Shown piece after piece: positions 33,814 to 43,568 of a stretch of 64,000 bases of DNA. Where the stretch lies: NCBI GenBank assembly GCA_930990065.1, contig CAKNOA010000002.1, positions 24,250 to 88,249 of the forward strand, in the 5' to 3' direction. The stretch's first letter is position 1. Each line of letters opens with the position of its first letter. This stretch comes from an uncultured Clostridia bacterium (GTDB lineage: Bacteria; Bacillota; Clostridia; Oscillospirales; Acutalibacteraceae). The position numbers were made by a program, and so were the translations under genes. The notes under the pieces were generated by a model. That model was not told where the DNA came from and ran no database searches. It saw only the letters and a program-made list of their open reading frames with translations.

Positions 33814-35235
33814 ATGGCGCTTTCGGTCGAAAAGATTACGTTTGCCTACACCCGGCAGGGCCGCCCCATTTTGCAGCAGTTTTCCGCCCGGTTTGAAAAG
33901 GACGCCATCACCGTGTTGACGGGGGCGTCCGGCTGCGGTAAATCGACGCTGCTCTATGTGATGGCGGGCATCTACCCCGGGGATGCGGGCTTTTTGCGGG
34001 AAGGCACGGTGACCGTCGACGGGCAGGACCCGGCGCAGCTGCCGCCGCCGGAAAAGTGCGCCGTCATCGGCATGATGTTCCAAAACCCGGAATTGCAGTT
34101 TTGCATGGATACGGTAGAAAACGAGCTGATTTTCTGCCTGGAAAACCGGTGTGTCCCGCCCGAGGAGATCCCTGCCCGGGTGGATGACGCGCTGAAATTT
34201 TGCGGCATCAGCCCCCTGCGGCACCGCACGCTCTTGTCTTTATCCGGGGGCGAACGGCAAAAAGTCATGCTGGCCTGCACCGTGGCGCTGCAATCAAAGT
34301 GGCTGCTACTGGATGAACCCTTTGCCAACGTGGATGAACAGAGCGCGGCGCAGATCGCCCAAAAGCTTCGCCGGCTGCATGAAGAGCGGCAGGTGGGCAT
34401 TGTGGCAGTCGACCACCGGCTGGACCACTGGCTGCAAGTAGCGGACACCCTGTGCGTGATGGAAAACGGGGCCATCACCGAAACGGCCCCCATGGACCAC
34501 CCGCCGGCCAGTGACTGGCTGGAAGAAAGGGGCATTATCGTGCCCCACCGGCCGTACCGCGCGCCGGTTTCCCACCGCGAAGCCGGGGACACGGCCCTAT
34601 CCCTTCAGCATGTCACCGTGCGCCTGGGGGGCAAACCGGTGCTGCTCGATTGCAGCGCGGATTTTGCCGCCGGGCAGGTCCACGCCATTTTGGGGGAGAG
34701 CGGCTGCGGCAAGAGTACGTTGTTTGGCGCGGTGACGGGGCTGTGTAAGTATGCCGGCACCGTCACGGTCGCAGGGGTCAATGCGAAAAAGCACCGCCAT
34801 CTGGCGCCGGGCACCCTGGGGCTGGTCACCCAGAACCCCCAGGACCAGTTTGTGTTCGACACCGTGTATGAGGAAGTGTACAAAAGCCTGCTGTCAAAAG
34901 GCGAAAAGGTGGCCAGCGCGGAAACGGAACGGGTGCTGCGCGAGAGCAATTTGTGGCGGTACCGCGATTTGTCGCCCTATATGCTCAGCCAGGGCCAGCA
35001 GCGCCGGTTGGGCGTGACGGCGCTGTTATCCTATGACTGTTCGGTGCTGCTGTGTGACGAACCCACCTACGCCCAGGACCGCCGCAATACCGTGGCGCTG
35101 ATGGACGGGCTCACCCGCCAGGCGGGGGAAAAGGGCGTGTGCCTGTTGTTTTCCACCCACGACAGTGAACTGGCCGAAAGTTATGCCGATGTGATTTGGC
35201 ATTTGGAAGGGGGCAAGCTCTATGCGCAGTCTTGA
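33814..35235 (+). CDS. ykoD: YkoD, double ATPase of an ECF transporter
   Basis: 473 residues with two complete ABC ATPase domains in one chain. First: GASGCGKST, LSLSGGERQK, WLLLDEPFAN. Second: GESGCGKST, LSQGQQRRLG, LLCDEPTY. This is the fused A/A' energising unit of the YkoEDC transporter. It starts 4 bases after the thiY-like stop and overlaps ykoC by 14 bases. Confidence 0.93.
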   Translation: MALSVEKITFAYTRQGRPILQQFSARFEKDAITVLTGASGCGKSTLLYVMAGIYPGDAGFLREGTVTVDGQDPAQLPPPEKCAVIGMMFQNPELQFCMDTVENELIFCLENRCVPPEEIPARVDDALKFCGISPLRHRTLLSLSGGERQKVMLACTVALQSKWLLLDEPFANVDEQSAAQIAQKLRRLHEERQVGIVAVDHRLDHWLQVADTLCVMENGAITETAPMDHPPASDWLEERGIIVPHRPYRAPVSHREAGDTALSLQHVTVRLGGKPVLLDCSADFAAGQVHAILGESGCGKSTLFGAVTGLCKYAGTVTVAGVNAKKHRHLAPGTLGLVTQNPQDQFVFDTVYEEVYKSLLSKGEKVASAETERVLRESNLWRYRDLSPYMLSQGQQRRLGVTALLSYDCSVLLCDEPTYAQDRRNTVALMDGLTRQAGEKGVCLLFSTHDSELAESYADVIWHLEGGKLYAQS

Positions 35236-35923
35236 CCCGGCGTGTAAATTTGTAGGGCTGCTGGTGCCCACCTTCTTTTTGGCGGCGTTTTCGAACCCCT
35301 TTTGGAATTTGGTGTTTTTTGCCCTGTGTTTTCTGGGGCTGTGTTTCTCGAAGGTCAACCTTAAGGTGTTTGTGGGCATTATGGCGCCGGTGCTGCTCAT
35401 GGCGTTTGCCATGTTCATGACCGGGTACCATTTCCCGGCCCAGGGCAATTTGCCCGTCAATGCCCAAAGCCTGCACATCAGTTCGTCGGCGGTGTATAAC
35501 GGGCTGCTGATGAGCAGCCGGGTGCTGGCCTATGCGGCGGCAGGGCTGCTGTTTGCCCTGACCACCGACCGCATTATCATGGTGCGCTCGTTCCAGCAGC
35601 ATTTCCATTTGCCCCAGGCGTTTGCCTACGGGCTTCTGGCGGCGTGGGGCGTGTTCCCGCACATGGCGCAGGAGTACCGCCGGGCCCGGGTGGCGCTGCG
35701 CATGCGGGGGCAAAAAGCATGGCCGGTGTCACCGGCGGTGCTCAAGCCGCTGCTCGTAAAATCCGTGCGTTGGTCGGAAGAACTGGCCATCGCCATGGAA
35801 TCCAAAGGGTTTTCCGGCAAAGCGAAACGCACTCAGTTCCAGCCCTGCCATATCAAACCGGTGGATATTCTCTTCCTGCTTCTGAGCTGTGTGGTTTGGC
35901 CCACCCTTCTGTTTCTTTTGTAA
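35222..35923 (+). CDS. ykoC: YkoC, ECF transporter T component
   Basis: 233 residues, about five transmembrane segments, with the two T-component coupling motifs (YRRARVALRMRG and AMESKGF) that contact the ATPase. It completes the thiamine-precursor ECF transporter. Translationally coupled to ykoD. Confidence 0.92.
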   Translation: MRSLDPACKFVGLLVPTFFLAAFSNPFWNLVFFALCFLGLCFSKVNLKVFVGIMAPVLLMAFAMFMTGYHFPAQGNLPVNAQSLHISSSAVYNGLLMSSRVLAYAAAGLLFALTTDRIIMVRSFQQHFHLPQAFAYGLLAAWGVFPHMAQEYRRARVALRMRGQKAWPVSPAVLKPLLVKSVRWSEELAIAMESKGFSGKAKRTQFQPCHIKPVDILFLLLSCVVWPTLLFLL

Positions 35924-35930
35924 TAGTGAA

Positions 35931-35965
35931 AAAAGGCAGACACTTTTCATAAGTGTCTGCCTTTT
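35931..35965. terminator. Bidirectional terminator between ykoC and GH3
   Basis: A perfect 15-bp inverted repeat (35931-35945 with 35951-35965, loop TTCAT), with A-runs on one side and T-runs on the other, between two convergent genes. Confidence 0.95.
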
Positions 35966-35977
35966 CTTTTTCCTCTT

Positions 35978-38188
35978 TTATACCGTTTCTTCCAGACGGA
36001 AAGAAGCGCGGCGGGTGAGGGCGTCGCGGCTGTCGAGCCCCACCATCACGTCAAACCGGCCGGGTTCTGCCACCCAGTTACCTTCGGCGTTATAGAAACG
36101 CAGCATGTCCGTCGTGACCGTAAACGGCACCACCTGGCTTTCGCCGGGCTGCAAGGGTATCCGGGTAAAGGCTTTCAGTTCCTGCACCGGGCGGGCAATG
36201 GAAGCGGCCACATCCTGCACATACAGCTGGCACAGCGCCGTGCCGGGGCGGAGGCCGGTGTTTGTCACCTTTACTTGCACCGTCAGGGTGCCGTCCATCT
36301 TCATGGTGGCCTCCGACAGCGTCAGGTCCTCCACCGAAAATGTGGTGTAGCTAAGGCCGAACCCAAAGGGGAACAGCGGCTCGTTGGGGCCGTCCATGTA
36401 ATTCGATTCAAACCGCACGTACGGGGTACCGGCTTTGTGGGGGCGCCCGGTATTCATGTGGTTGTAGTAAACGGGAATTTGCCCCTGGGAAACCGGGAAG
36501 CTCATGGTCAGGTGCCCCGTGGGCTCCGTGCGTCCCAGCAGCACATCGCTAATGGCATGCCCGGCTTCGTGGCCCAGGAACCAGGTTTCCACTACGGCAT
36601 CCGCCTGGGGCAGGATGTCTGCAAGCAGCAGCGGACGGCCGTTAGTGAGCAGCAAAATCACCGGTTTATGGCAGGCCGCGATAGTTTCCAGCAGTTCCAG
36701 CTGAGTAGCGGGCAGGGTGATATGCTGCACCGAAGCGGATTCACCGCTCATGGAGCTGTCTTCACCCAGGCACAAGACACACACGTCGCTTTCATACACG
36801 GCGGCGCAGGCGTTTTCGATGCCGTCTTCGATGGCGTCGTGGACGCCGCAGCCGGGTTCATACCGCACGGTGACGCCGGCATGCTCCAGCCCTTGCCGGA
36901 TGGTGACGAATTGATCCGTAAAGGACGTAAACTGCCAGCATCCGCCCATGTCGCGGCTATCGGCCATGGGGCCGACGAGGGCCACGGTTTCTTTGCCCGA
37001 CAGGGGCAAAACGTCCCCGCGGTTTTGCAGCAGGACGATGGATTCGCTCGCCAGCTTGCGGCTATGGGCCAGATGGTCGCGGCACAGCATCTTTTCTTTT
37101 AATTCCTCGGGCCGGATATGGCGGTACGGGTCTTCCATCAGCCCCAGGCGGTATTTAAACGTCAGTACCCGGCGTACCCCGTCGTCAATCAGCGATTCCG
37201 GCACTTTGCCTTCCCGCACCAGCCGGGGCAGATGACGGTTATAAAAATCGGTGGCCATTTCCATATCCAGCGTCGCGCGCAGGCACTTTTGCGCCGCGTC
37301 GGCTTCGTCTTCGGCCACGCCGTGAACCAGCAGTTCGGCCATGGCATTGTAGTCCGAAATAATCAGCCCGTCAAACCCCAGTTCCTGCCGCAATAAATCA
37401 TGGCACAGCGGCCGGTTGGCCACACTGGGGACGCCGTTGACAATATTGAACGAAGTCATCAGCGACGCGCACCCTTCTTCCACCGCCGCGCGGAACGGCG
37501 GCAAATAGGTGTTGCGCAGGGCCGTTTCGGAAAATTCGGCGGTGTTGTAATCCCGCCCGCCTTCGGCTGCGGCGTACCCTAAGTAGTGTTTCACACAGGC
37601 CATCAGGCTGTCTTTGTTATGGAGGTCATCCCCCTGGAATCCCCGCACGACAGCCCGTCCTACCTGAGAAGCCAGGTACGGGTCTTCCCCGGCGCCTTCG
37701 GCTACCCGGCCCCAGCGGGGGTCGTGGGCCACGTCCACCATGGGGGAAAACGCCACATGCAGCCCGGCGCAGCTGGCTTCTTTCGCGGCGATGCGCGCGG
37801 CCTTTTCAATAGCGGGCATATCGAAGCTGCACGCCCACCCCAGCGGGATGGGGAACACGGTCTGGTACCCGTGGATCACATCCTGGCAGAACAGCAGCGG
37901 GATGTGCAGCCGGCTTTCTTCCACGGCCATTTTCTGCCATTTTTCGATCTGGCCGGCAATATCCTGGGCAGGAGCAATAAAGATTGTGGAACCGATCTTA
38001 CCTTCCCGGATCAGGTCTTCCATCGGGTCCTGCTGTACGTCCATACCGATGTCGGCGGTAGCAGGGCCGGGGCTTTGGACCAGCTGGCCCACCTTTTCTT
38101 CCAAGGTCATCTGTTCGAGCAGTTCGTCGACGGCTTTACGGATTTCCTCGTCCGTGCGGGCTGTGCGGTTATAGGGAACATCCATCAT
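35978..38188 (-). CDS. GH3 beta-glucosidase, BglX-like
   Basis: 736 residues: an (alpha/beta) barrel with HGYQTVFPIPLGWACSFD, KHYLGYAAAEGGRDYN, and the nucleophile Asp279 in GLIISDYNAM; an alpha/beta sandwich; and a C-terminal fibronectin III-like domain (CQLYVQDVAASIARPVQELKAF). Order and length resemble BglX, but there is no signal peptide, so the enzyme should be cytoplasmic. The start at 38188 (MMDVPYN) has GGAG 9 bases upstream; the open frame beyond it is not GH3-like. It is divergent from a second GH3 gene. Confidence 0.93.
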   Translation of the reverse strand: MMDVPYNRTARTDEEIRKAVDELLEQMTLEEKVGQLVQSPGPATADIGMDVQQDPMEDLIREGKIGSTIFIAPAQDIAGQIEKWQKMAVEESRLHIPLLFCQDVIHGYQTVFPIPLGWACSFDMPAIEKAARIAAKEASCAGLHVAFSPMVDVAHDPRWGRVAEGAGEDPYLASQVGRAVVRGFQGDDLHNKDSLMACVKHYLGYAAAEGGRDYNTAEFSETALRNTYLPPFRAAVEEGCASLMTSFNIVNGVPSVANRPLCHDLLRQELGFDGLIISDYNAMAELLVHGVAEDEADAAQKCLRATLDMEMATDFYNRHLPRLVREGKVPESLIDDGVRRVLTFKYRLGLMEDPYRHIRPEELKEKMLCRDHLAHSRKLASESIVLLQNRGDVLPLSGKETVALVGPMADSRDMGGCWQFTSFTDQFVTIRQGLEHAGVTVRYEPGCGVHDAIEDGIENACAAVYESDVCVLCLGEDSSMSGESASVQHITLPATQLELLETIAACHKPVILLLTNGRPLLLADILPQADAVVETWFLGHEAGHAISDVLLGRTEPTGHLTMSFPVSQGQIPVYYNHMNTGRPHKAGTPYVRFESNYMDGPNEPLFPFGFGLSYTTFSVEDLTLSEATMKMDGTLTVQVKVTNTGLRPGTALCQLYVQDVAASIARPVQELKAFTRIPLQPGESQVVPFTVTTDMLRFYNAEGNWVAEPGRFDVMVGLDSRDALTRRASFRLEETV

Positions 38189-38222
38189 GCGTGAAAACTC
38201 CTTCCATGTGCTTTTCCATTTC

Positions 38223-38251
38223 ATCATACCGAAGTTTTGAAAAAAAAGCAA
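38223..38251 (-). promoter_or_regulatory. Promoter of the minus-strand GH3 gene
   Basis: Read on the minus strand: TTGCTT, 17 bases, TATGAT. It lies in the 239-base divergent region between the two GH3 genes. Confidence 0.65.
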
Positions 38252-38322
38252 CGGGTTTTCAGAAAAAGCCGGGCCCCCGGCAAAACGCGCAAATTTTTCC
38301 TTGGAATCATAGGATTTTCTGG

Positions 38323-38351
38323 TGGAAACGAAAGGAAAAGTCCGGTATAAT
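38323..38351 (+). promoter_or_regulatory. Promoter of the plus-strand GH3 gene
   Basis: TGGAAA at 38323-38328, 17 bases, TATAAT at 38346-38351. A shared regulator could act on both promoters, but I see no clear operator dyad between them. Confidence 0.65.
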
Positions 38352-38427
38352 AAAAGTGGTATGGACTGGGCAGGCCGCCCTGGGCGGCCTACCATGTATC
38401 TTATCATAAACAGGGGAGTGTTGACAC

Positions 38428-40692
38428 GTGGATGTAAAAAAATTGGTAGCGCAAATGACATTGGAAGAAAAGGCCGGGCTGTGCTCCGGGCTTGATTTTT
38501 GGCACACGAAGCCGGTAGAGAGGCTGGGTGTACCGTCGGTGATGGTATCCGACGGCCCTCACGGCCTGCGTAAACAGGCCGAAGGCGGCGACCATTTGGG
38601 GATTAACGAGAGCATCAAAGCCGTCTGTTTCCCCACGGGTTCGTGCCTGGCCAGCTCCTTTGACCGGGATCTGGTATATGAAGTGGGGCAAACCATCGGC
38701 AAAGAATGCCAGGCCGAAAATGTTTCGGTGATTTTGGGGCCCGCCGCCAATATTAAGCGGTCGCCGCTGTGCGGACGTAACTTTGAGTATTTGAGCGAAG
38801 ACCCGTATTTGTCTTCACAGCTGGCTGGGGCCCATATCCGCGGGGTGCAAAGCCAGAACGTGGGCACCTCGTTAAAGCATTTTGCCGCCAACAACCAGGA
38901 ACACCGCCGGATGTCCTCCAGCAGTGAAATCGACGAGCGCACGTTCCGGGAAATTTACCTCGCTTCCTTTGAAGCGGCGGTGAAAGAAGCCAAGCCCTGG
39001 ACGGTGATGTGTTCCTATAACCGCATTAACGGCGTGTACGCGTCGGAAAACCACCGGCTGCTCACCGAAATCCTGCGGGATGAATGGGGCTTTGACGGCT
39101 ATGTCATGAGCGACTGGGGCGCCGTGAACCAGCGGGTGGACGGCCTGAAAGCCGGGCTGGAACTGGAAATGCCCGGTGGCAACCGCGCCAACGACCAGAA
39201 AATTATCAAAGCGGTGCAAAATGGGGAACTGGACGAAAGCGTGCTGGATACGGCCTGCGAACGCATGCTGACGGTTTTGTACCGGTACGTGGAACAGAAA
39301 AAAGACGGCGTCGTGTTCGATCGGGATGCCGACCACGAAGTGGCCCGCCGGGTGGCTTCCCAGTGCATGGTGCTTTTGCGCAACGAGGAAAACATCCTGC
39401 CCCTTCAAAAAGAGCAGAAAGTCGCGTTTATCGGCAAATTCGCTCAGACGCCGCGGTACCAGGGCGGCGGCAGCTCCCATATCAATTCCCACAAAGTGAC
39501 CAGCGCGCTGGAAGCCGTGAAAGAGGTGGCGACTGTCACCTATGCCCAGGGGTACGACACGAAAGAAGATGTCACCCTGCCCGATTTGCATGACGAAGCT
39601 GTCAAAACAGCGGCGGCAGCCGATGTGGCCGTGATCTTTGCCGGGCTGCCCGATGCGTTCGAATCGGAAGGCTACGACCGCACCCACCTGAATCTGCCCA
39701 ATTGCCAAACCCGGCTGATCGACGACATCTGCGCCGTGCAGAAAAACGTGGTGGTGGTGCTGCACAACGGTTCGCCGGTTACCATGCCGTGGAAAGACAA
39801 GGTCAAGGGCATTTTGGAAGTGTACCTGGGCGGCCAGGCCGTAGGCGGCGCCACGGTGGATGTGCTGTATGGCAGCGTGAACCCCAGCGGACGGCTGGCC
39901 GAAACATTCCCCAAAAAGCTGTCGGATAACCCGTCGTACCTGTATTACCTGGGCGAAGGGGACGTAACCGAATACCGCGAAGGTGTGTATGTCGGGTACC
40001 GGTATTATGATAAAAAAGAGATGGATGTGCTCTATCCCTTCGGGTATGGCCTGAGCTACACTACGTTTGCCTATAAAGACATGAAGGCAAGCTGCGATGA
40101 AATGGACGACACCGGCACCGTCACTGTGACGCTCACCGTGAAAAATACGGGCGACCGGGCCGGGAAAGAAGTGGTACAGCTGTACATGCAGCCGTGTGAA
40201 GGGAAGATCATGCGCCCTGTGCGGGAACTGAAGGGCTTTGCCAAAGTGGAACTGCAGCCCGGGGAAGAAAAAGAAGTGTCCTTTACGCTGTCGAAGCGTT
40301 CGTTTGCGTATTATAACACCCAGCTGCACGATTGGCACGTAGAAAGCGGCACCTACACCCTGTGGGCGGCAAAAAACTCCCGGGAACTCGTATGCAGCGT
40401 GCAGGTAAAAGTAAACAGCACCGTGGATATTCCCAGAGTATACACCCGCAATACCACGTTCGGTGATTTGCTCAGCGACCCCAAAGCCGCGAAGGTAGCG
40501 AAAAAGCTCATGAGCGGCGTCAGCATTTTGGGCAGTGACACGGACAGTGAAAACGATACCCTGGGCGAAGGCACGGCCGATATGATGGCGGCCATGATGA
40601 AAGATATGCCCCTGCGCACGGCCGTGAGTTTTTCGGGCGGCGCGTTTAACGATGAAAAACTGGAAGAAGCCCTGCGGGAACTCAATTCCTAA
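38428..40692 (+). CDS. GH3 glycosidase, BglB-like
   Basis: 754 residues starting at GTG 38428 (GGGGAG 9 bases upstream). The order fits intracellular GH3 enzymes: LVAQMTLEEKAGLCSG, MVSDGPHGLR, KHFAANNQEHRR, the nucleophile Asp229 in GYVMSDWGAV, GLELEMPGG, and a fibronectin III-like domain (about 555-660). After it is an extra 80-residue segment (from about 675) with no similarity I know, acidic and Met/Ala-rich. No signal peptide. Activity could be beta-glucosidase or another beta-glycosidase. Confidence 0.92.
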   Translation: MDVKKLVAQMTLEEKAGLCSGLDFWHTKPVERLGVPSVMVSDGPHGLRKQAEGGDHLGINESIKAVCFPTGSCLASSFDRDLVYEVGQTIGKECQAENVSVILGPAANIKRSPLCGRNFEYLSEDPYLSSQLAGAHIRGVQSQNVGTSLKHFAANNQEHRRMSSSSEIDERTFREIYLASFEAAVKEAKPWTVMCSYNRINGVYASENHRLLTEILRDEWGFDGYVMSDWGAVNQRVDGLKAGLELEMPGGNRANDQKIIKAVQNGELDESVLDTACERMLTVLYRYVEQKKDGVVFDRDADHEVARRVASQCMVLLRNEENILPLQKEQKVAFIGKFAQTPRYQGGGSSHINSHKVTSALEAVKEVATVTYAQGYDTKEDVTLPDLHDEAVKTAAAADVAVIFAGLPDAFESEGYDRTHLNLPNCQTRLIDDICAVQKNVVVVLHNGSPVTMPWKDKVKGILEVYLGGQAVGGATVDVLYGSVNPSGRLAETFPKKLSDNPSYLYYLGEGDVTEYREGVYVGYRYYDKKEMDVLYPFGYGLSYTTFAYKDMKASCDEMDDTGTVTVTLTVKNTGDRAGKEVVQLYMQPCEGKIMRPVRELKGFAKVELQPGEEKEVSFTLSKRSFAYYNTQLHDWHVESGTYTLWAAKNSRELVCSVQVKVNSTVDIPRVYTRNTTFGDLLSDPKAAKVAKKLMSGVSILGSDTDSENDTLGEGTADMMAAMMKDMPLRTAVSFSGGAFNDEKLEEALRELNS

Positions 40693-40719
40693 ACCCGCAT
40701 GAGGAAAGGAGAAAACAAC

Positions 40720-42117
40720 ATGAGCCAGGTACGTGTTATCCAATCGATGAAAAGCGATCCGAAATGGTTCCAGGAAAAGGCCCCTGTTCCCATGCAGCCC
40801 GATGAAAAAGGGCAGGAAATGGAACTGCTCATGGTGTACCGCGATATCCCCTACCAGACGGTAACGGGGTTTGGCGGCGCGTTGACGGAAGCATCGGCCA
40901 TGAACTACCACGATATGGATGAAAGCCAAAAACAGGCGTTTTTGCAGGATTGCTTTTCGCCGGAAGGCCTGAATTATAACAGCGGCCGCATCCATATCGG
41001 CGCCTGCGATTTTTCCCGCGGGCTGTATAGCTACTGCGATACCCCCGGCGATACGGAACTGAAGACGTTTACTATCGACTGCGACCGGCCGTATACGTTG
41101 CCGTTTTTGCAGGATATTAAAGCATTCCGCGGGGAAGAACTACCCCTGCTGGCTTCGCCCTGGAGCCCGCCCGCGTGGATGAAAACCAACGGCGATATGC
41201 TCCACGGCGGCAAGCTGAAAAAAGAATACTACGGCGTGTATGCCCAGTATATTGTGAATTTCCTCAAGGCTTACGAACAGGAAGGGCTGCCGGTGGAGCG
41301 GCTCACCATCCAGAACGAACCCAAAGCCGTGCAGATTTGGGAATCGTGCATTTACACCGCCGAAGAAGAACGGGAGTTTTTGTGCGAATACCTGCGCCCG
41401 GCGCTGGATCAGGCGGGCTGGACGGGCAAAGTGCTCATTTGGGACCACAATAAAGAGAGGGTGTATACCAGAGCCAAAACCATTTTGGAAGATCCCCGGG
41501 CCCGGAAAGCCGTGGGCGGCATTGCGTTCCACTGGTATTCCGGCGACCATTTCGACAACCTGCGCCTGGTGCGGGAACAGTACCCGGAATTTGAACTGGT
41601 CTTTACCGAAGGCTGTATCGAACTCAACGGCGGCACATCCATGAGCCAGAAGGCCGTGGGCGACGGCGGGGCCATTTCCACGTCCCAGTCGCCGTGGGAA
41701 TTCGGCGAATGCTACGCCTATGACATGATCGGCGACTTTAATAACGGCATGTCGGGCTTCCTGGATTGGAACGTGCTGCTGGATGAACGGGGCGGCATGA
41801 ACCATGTGGATAACTTCTGCGGCGCGCCGCTGATTTACGACCACAACGAAAAGAAGCTGCTGCGGCAATCGTCGTACTGCTTTATCCGCCATATGAGCGC
41901 CTATGTCCCGGCGGGCAGCCGGGTGGTGGCCCATTCCTGCTACCGCGGGGATATTTCGGTGGCTACGTTCCTGACGCCGGAGGAAAAGCTCGTCGCCGTG
42001 GTGCTCAACCAGCAGGCAGAAGACGTGTCGTTTGTGCTCAACGATGTGTCCAATAACACCCTGGCGCCCCTTACGGTACCGGGCAAATCCATCACCACGT
42101 TGATTGTGGAAGAATAA
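40720..42117 (+). CDS. GH30 family glycosidase
   Basis: 465 residues related to glucosylceramidase/beta-1,6-glucanase GH30 enzymes: TVTGFGGALTEASA at the start, SPWSPPAWMKTNGDM, acid/base Glu200 in LTIQNEP, nucleophile Glu297 in FTEGC, and a C-terminal beta domain. No signal peptide. It begins 27 bases after the GH3 gene (AAAGGAG 8 bases before ATG) and is very likely co-transcribed. Specificity (beta-glucoside, fucoside or xyloside) cannot be decided. Confidence 0.92.
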   Translation: MSQVRVIQSMKSDPKWFQEKAPVPMQPDEKGQEMELLMVYRDIPYQTVTGFGGALTEASAMNYHDMDESQKQAFLQDCFSPEGLNYNSGRIHIGACDFSRGLYSYCDTPGDTELKTFTIDCDRPYTLPFLQDIKAFRGEELPLLASPWSPPAWMKTNGDMLHGGKLKKEYYGVYAQYIVNFLKAYEQEGLPVERLTIQNEPKAVQIWESCIYTAEEEREFLCEYLRPALDQAGWTGKVLIWDHNKERVYTRAKTILEDPRARKAVGGIAFHWYSGDHFDNLRLVREQYPEFELVFTEGCIELNGGTSMSQKAVGDGGAISTSQSPWEFGECYAYDMIGDFNNGMSGFLDWNVLLDERGGMNHVDNFCGAPLIYDHNEKKLLRQSSYCFIRHMSAYVPAGSRVVAHSCYRGDISVATFLTPEEKLVAVVLNQQAEDVSFVLNDVSNNTLAPLTVPGKSITTLIVEE

Positions 42118-42133
42118 GCAATAGCCTGACAGG

Positions 42134-42160
42134 GCCCGGCGGTTGATACGCCGGGCTTTT
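42134..42160 (+). terminator. Terminator after the GH30 gene
   Basis: GCCCGGCG pairs with CGCCGGGC around TTGATA-type loop bases and is followed by TTTT. Some read-through into the esterase gene is possible, since no promoter for it is evident. Confidence 0.8.
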
Positions 42161-42192
42161 GCCCGTTTTTATAGAAAGGAGAAGAAATTCGT

Positions 42193-43512
42193 ATGAGTAT
42201 TCGTCAAACCCGGTGCGGGTTGATCCGCGGGGTACCCGGACGGCAGCCCGGGGTGGAGATTTTTAAGGGCATCCCGTTTGCCCAGCCGCCCAAAGGGGCG
42301 CTGCGCTTTTGCCCGCCCCAGCCCCCCAAAAAATGGGACGGTATTTACGAAGCCGACCGGTATGCCCCCGTTGCCTGGCAGCAGTTCTTTGACCCGGATT
42401 CGTTTTATGGCAATGAATTTTATCGGGATCACGACTTTGTGTGCGACGAAGACTGCCTGTACCTAAATGTTTTCACCCCGGAAAAAATGCCCGAAACCCC
42501 GCTGCCGGTTTTTGTATGGATTCATGGCGGCGCGTTTATGCACGGCAACAGCCACGAAAAGGAATTTGACGGCGAAACGTTTGTGCAAAAGGGTGTGGTA
42601 TACGTCAGCATCCAGTACCGTACCGGAGCGCTGGGCTTTCTCACGCACCCGCAGCTGGAAGCGGAAAGTGAAGAGGGCGTATCGGGCAACTACGGCATTT
42701 TGGACCAGATTGCGGCGCTTACCTGGGTGCGGGATAACATCGCGTCCTTTGGCGGCGATCCGAAAAACGTCACGGTGGCCGGTCAGTCGGCGGGCTGTAT
42801 GAGCGTGCAGTGCCTGCTGCACAGCCGCAAAGCCCAGGGCTTATTTCACCGGGCGGTGCTGCAAAGCGGCTACGGTCTGATGGGGCAAAACGGCCGGGAT
42901 TACACCCGGGAAGGGGGCCTGTGGGCCGCCGGGGAGCTGATGAAAAAGGCAGGCTGCACTACCATCGAAGAGCTGCGGGCCGTGGAAGCAGGCAAACTCA
43001 AAGACCTGTGGTATGAAGTCAACGACGAAGCCGGGCGTATGTGCTGGGTGCCCCATGTGGACGGCGTGGTGATCGAAGACAGCGTGCTGCAGCCCGATAT
43101 TTCGCCCCTTACGGATGTGGACATCCTTATCGGCTCCACCGGCGATGATATCGGCTGTGACGATGGGCATCTACTGCGCCAGGGGGCGGTGCTTTTTGCG
43201 CACAACAGCCTGCAAAACGGACGCAAACCGGCGTATGTGTACTACTTTGACCGCAAGCTGCCCGGCGATACAGCCGGGGCGTTCCATACGGCGGAAGTCT
43301 GGTATGAATTTGGCACCCTGTCGCGGTGCTGGCGTCCCATGACGGCGTGGGACTACACGCTGTCGGATATGATGTCCAGCTACTTTACAAACTTTGTCCG
43401 CACCGGGAACCCCAATGGGGAAGGGCTGCCTCACTGGCCGCCCTATACGAAAGAAGAGCCGGCTGAAATGCTGCTGGCCGATACGGTAGAAGTCATGACC
43501 GAAAAGCAATAA
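42193..43512 (+). CDS. Type-B carboxylesterase
   Basis: An alpha/beta hydrolase of the cholinesterase/para-nitrobenzyl esterase family. 439 residues: FKGIPFAQPPKGALRF, DCLYLNVFTP, oxyanion-hole HGGAF (111-115), nucleophile Ser199 in VAGQSAG, and a probable catalytic His in AFHTAEVWYEFG. GQSAG replaces the usual GESAG. No signal peptide. Next to GH3 and GH30 genes it could deacylate imported acylated glycosides, but that is inference. Confidence 0.9.
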   Translation: MSIRQTRCGLIRGVPGRQPGVEIFKGIPFAQPPKGALRFCPPQPPKKWDGIYEADRYAPVAWQQFFDPDSFYGNEFYRDHDFVCDEDCLYLNVFTPEKMPETPLPVFVWIHGGAFMHGNSHEKEFDGETFVQKGVVYVSIQYRTGALGFLTHPQLEAESEEGVSGNYGILDQIAALTWVRDNIASFGGDPKNVTVAGQSAGCMSVQCLLHSRKAQGLFHRAVLQSGYGLMGQNGRDYTREGGLWAAGELMKKAGCTTIEELRAVEAGKLKDLWYEVNDEAGRMCWVPHVDGVVIEDSVLQPDISPLTDVDILIGSTGDDIGCDDGHLLRQGAVLFAHNSLQNGRKPAYVYYFDRKLPGDTAGAFHTAEVWYEFGTLSRCWRPMTAWDYTLSDMMSSYFTNFVRTGNPNGEGLPHWPPYTKEEPAEMLLADTVEVMTEKQ

Positions 43513-43520
43513 GGAGCCAA

Positions 43521-43556
43521 AAAAGGGCCTCTTTCCCAAAGGAAAGAGGCCCTTTT
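43521..43556. terminator. Bidirectional terminator between convergent genes
   Basis: A perfect 16-bp inverted repeat with loop CAAA; A4 on one side and T4 on the other, between the esterase and the DUF4358 gene. Confidence 0.95.
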
Positions 43557-43568
43557 CTTTCTTGTACT

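Noticed and set aside
38872..40995. Very long minus-strand open frame (over 700 codons) opposite the GH3 gene
   Set aside because: It is antisense to an intact GH3 enzyme with all motifs, has no Shine-Dalgarno and a His/Phe/Arg-rich composition typical of the shadow of a GC-rich gene.
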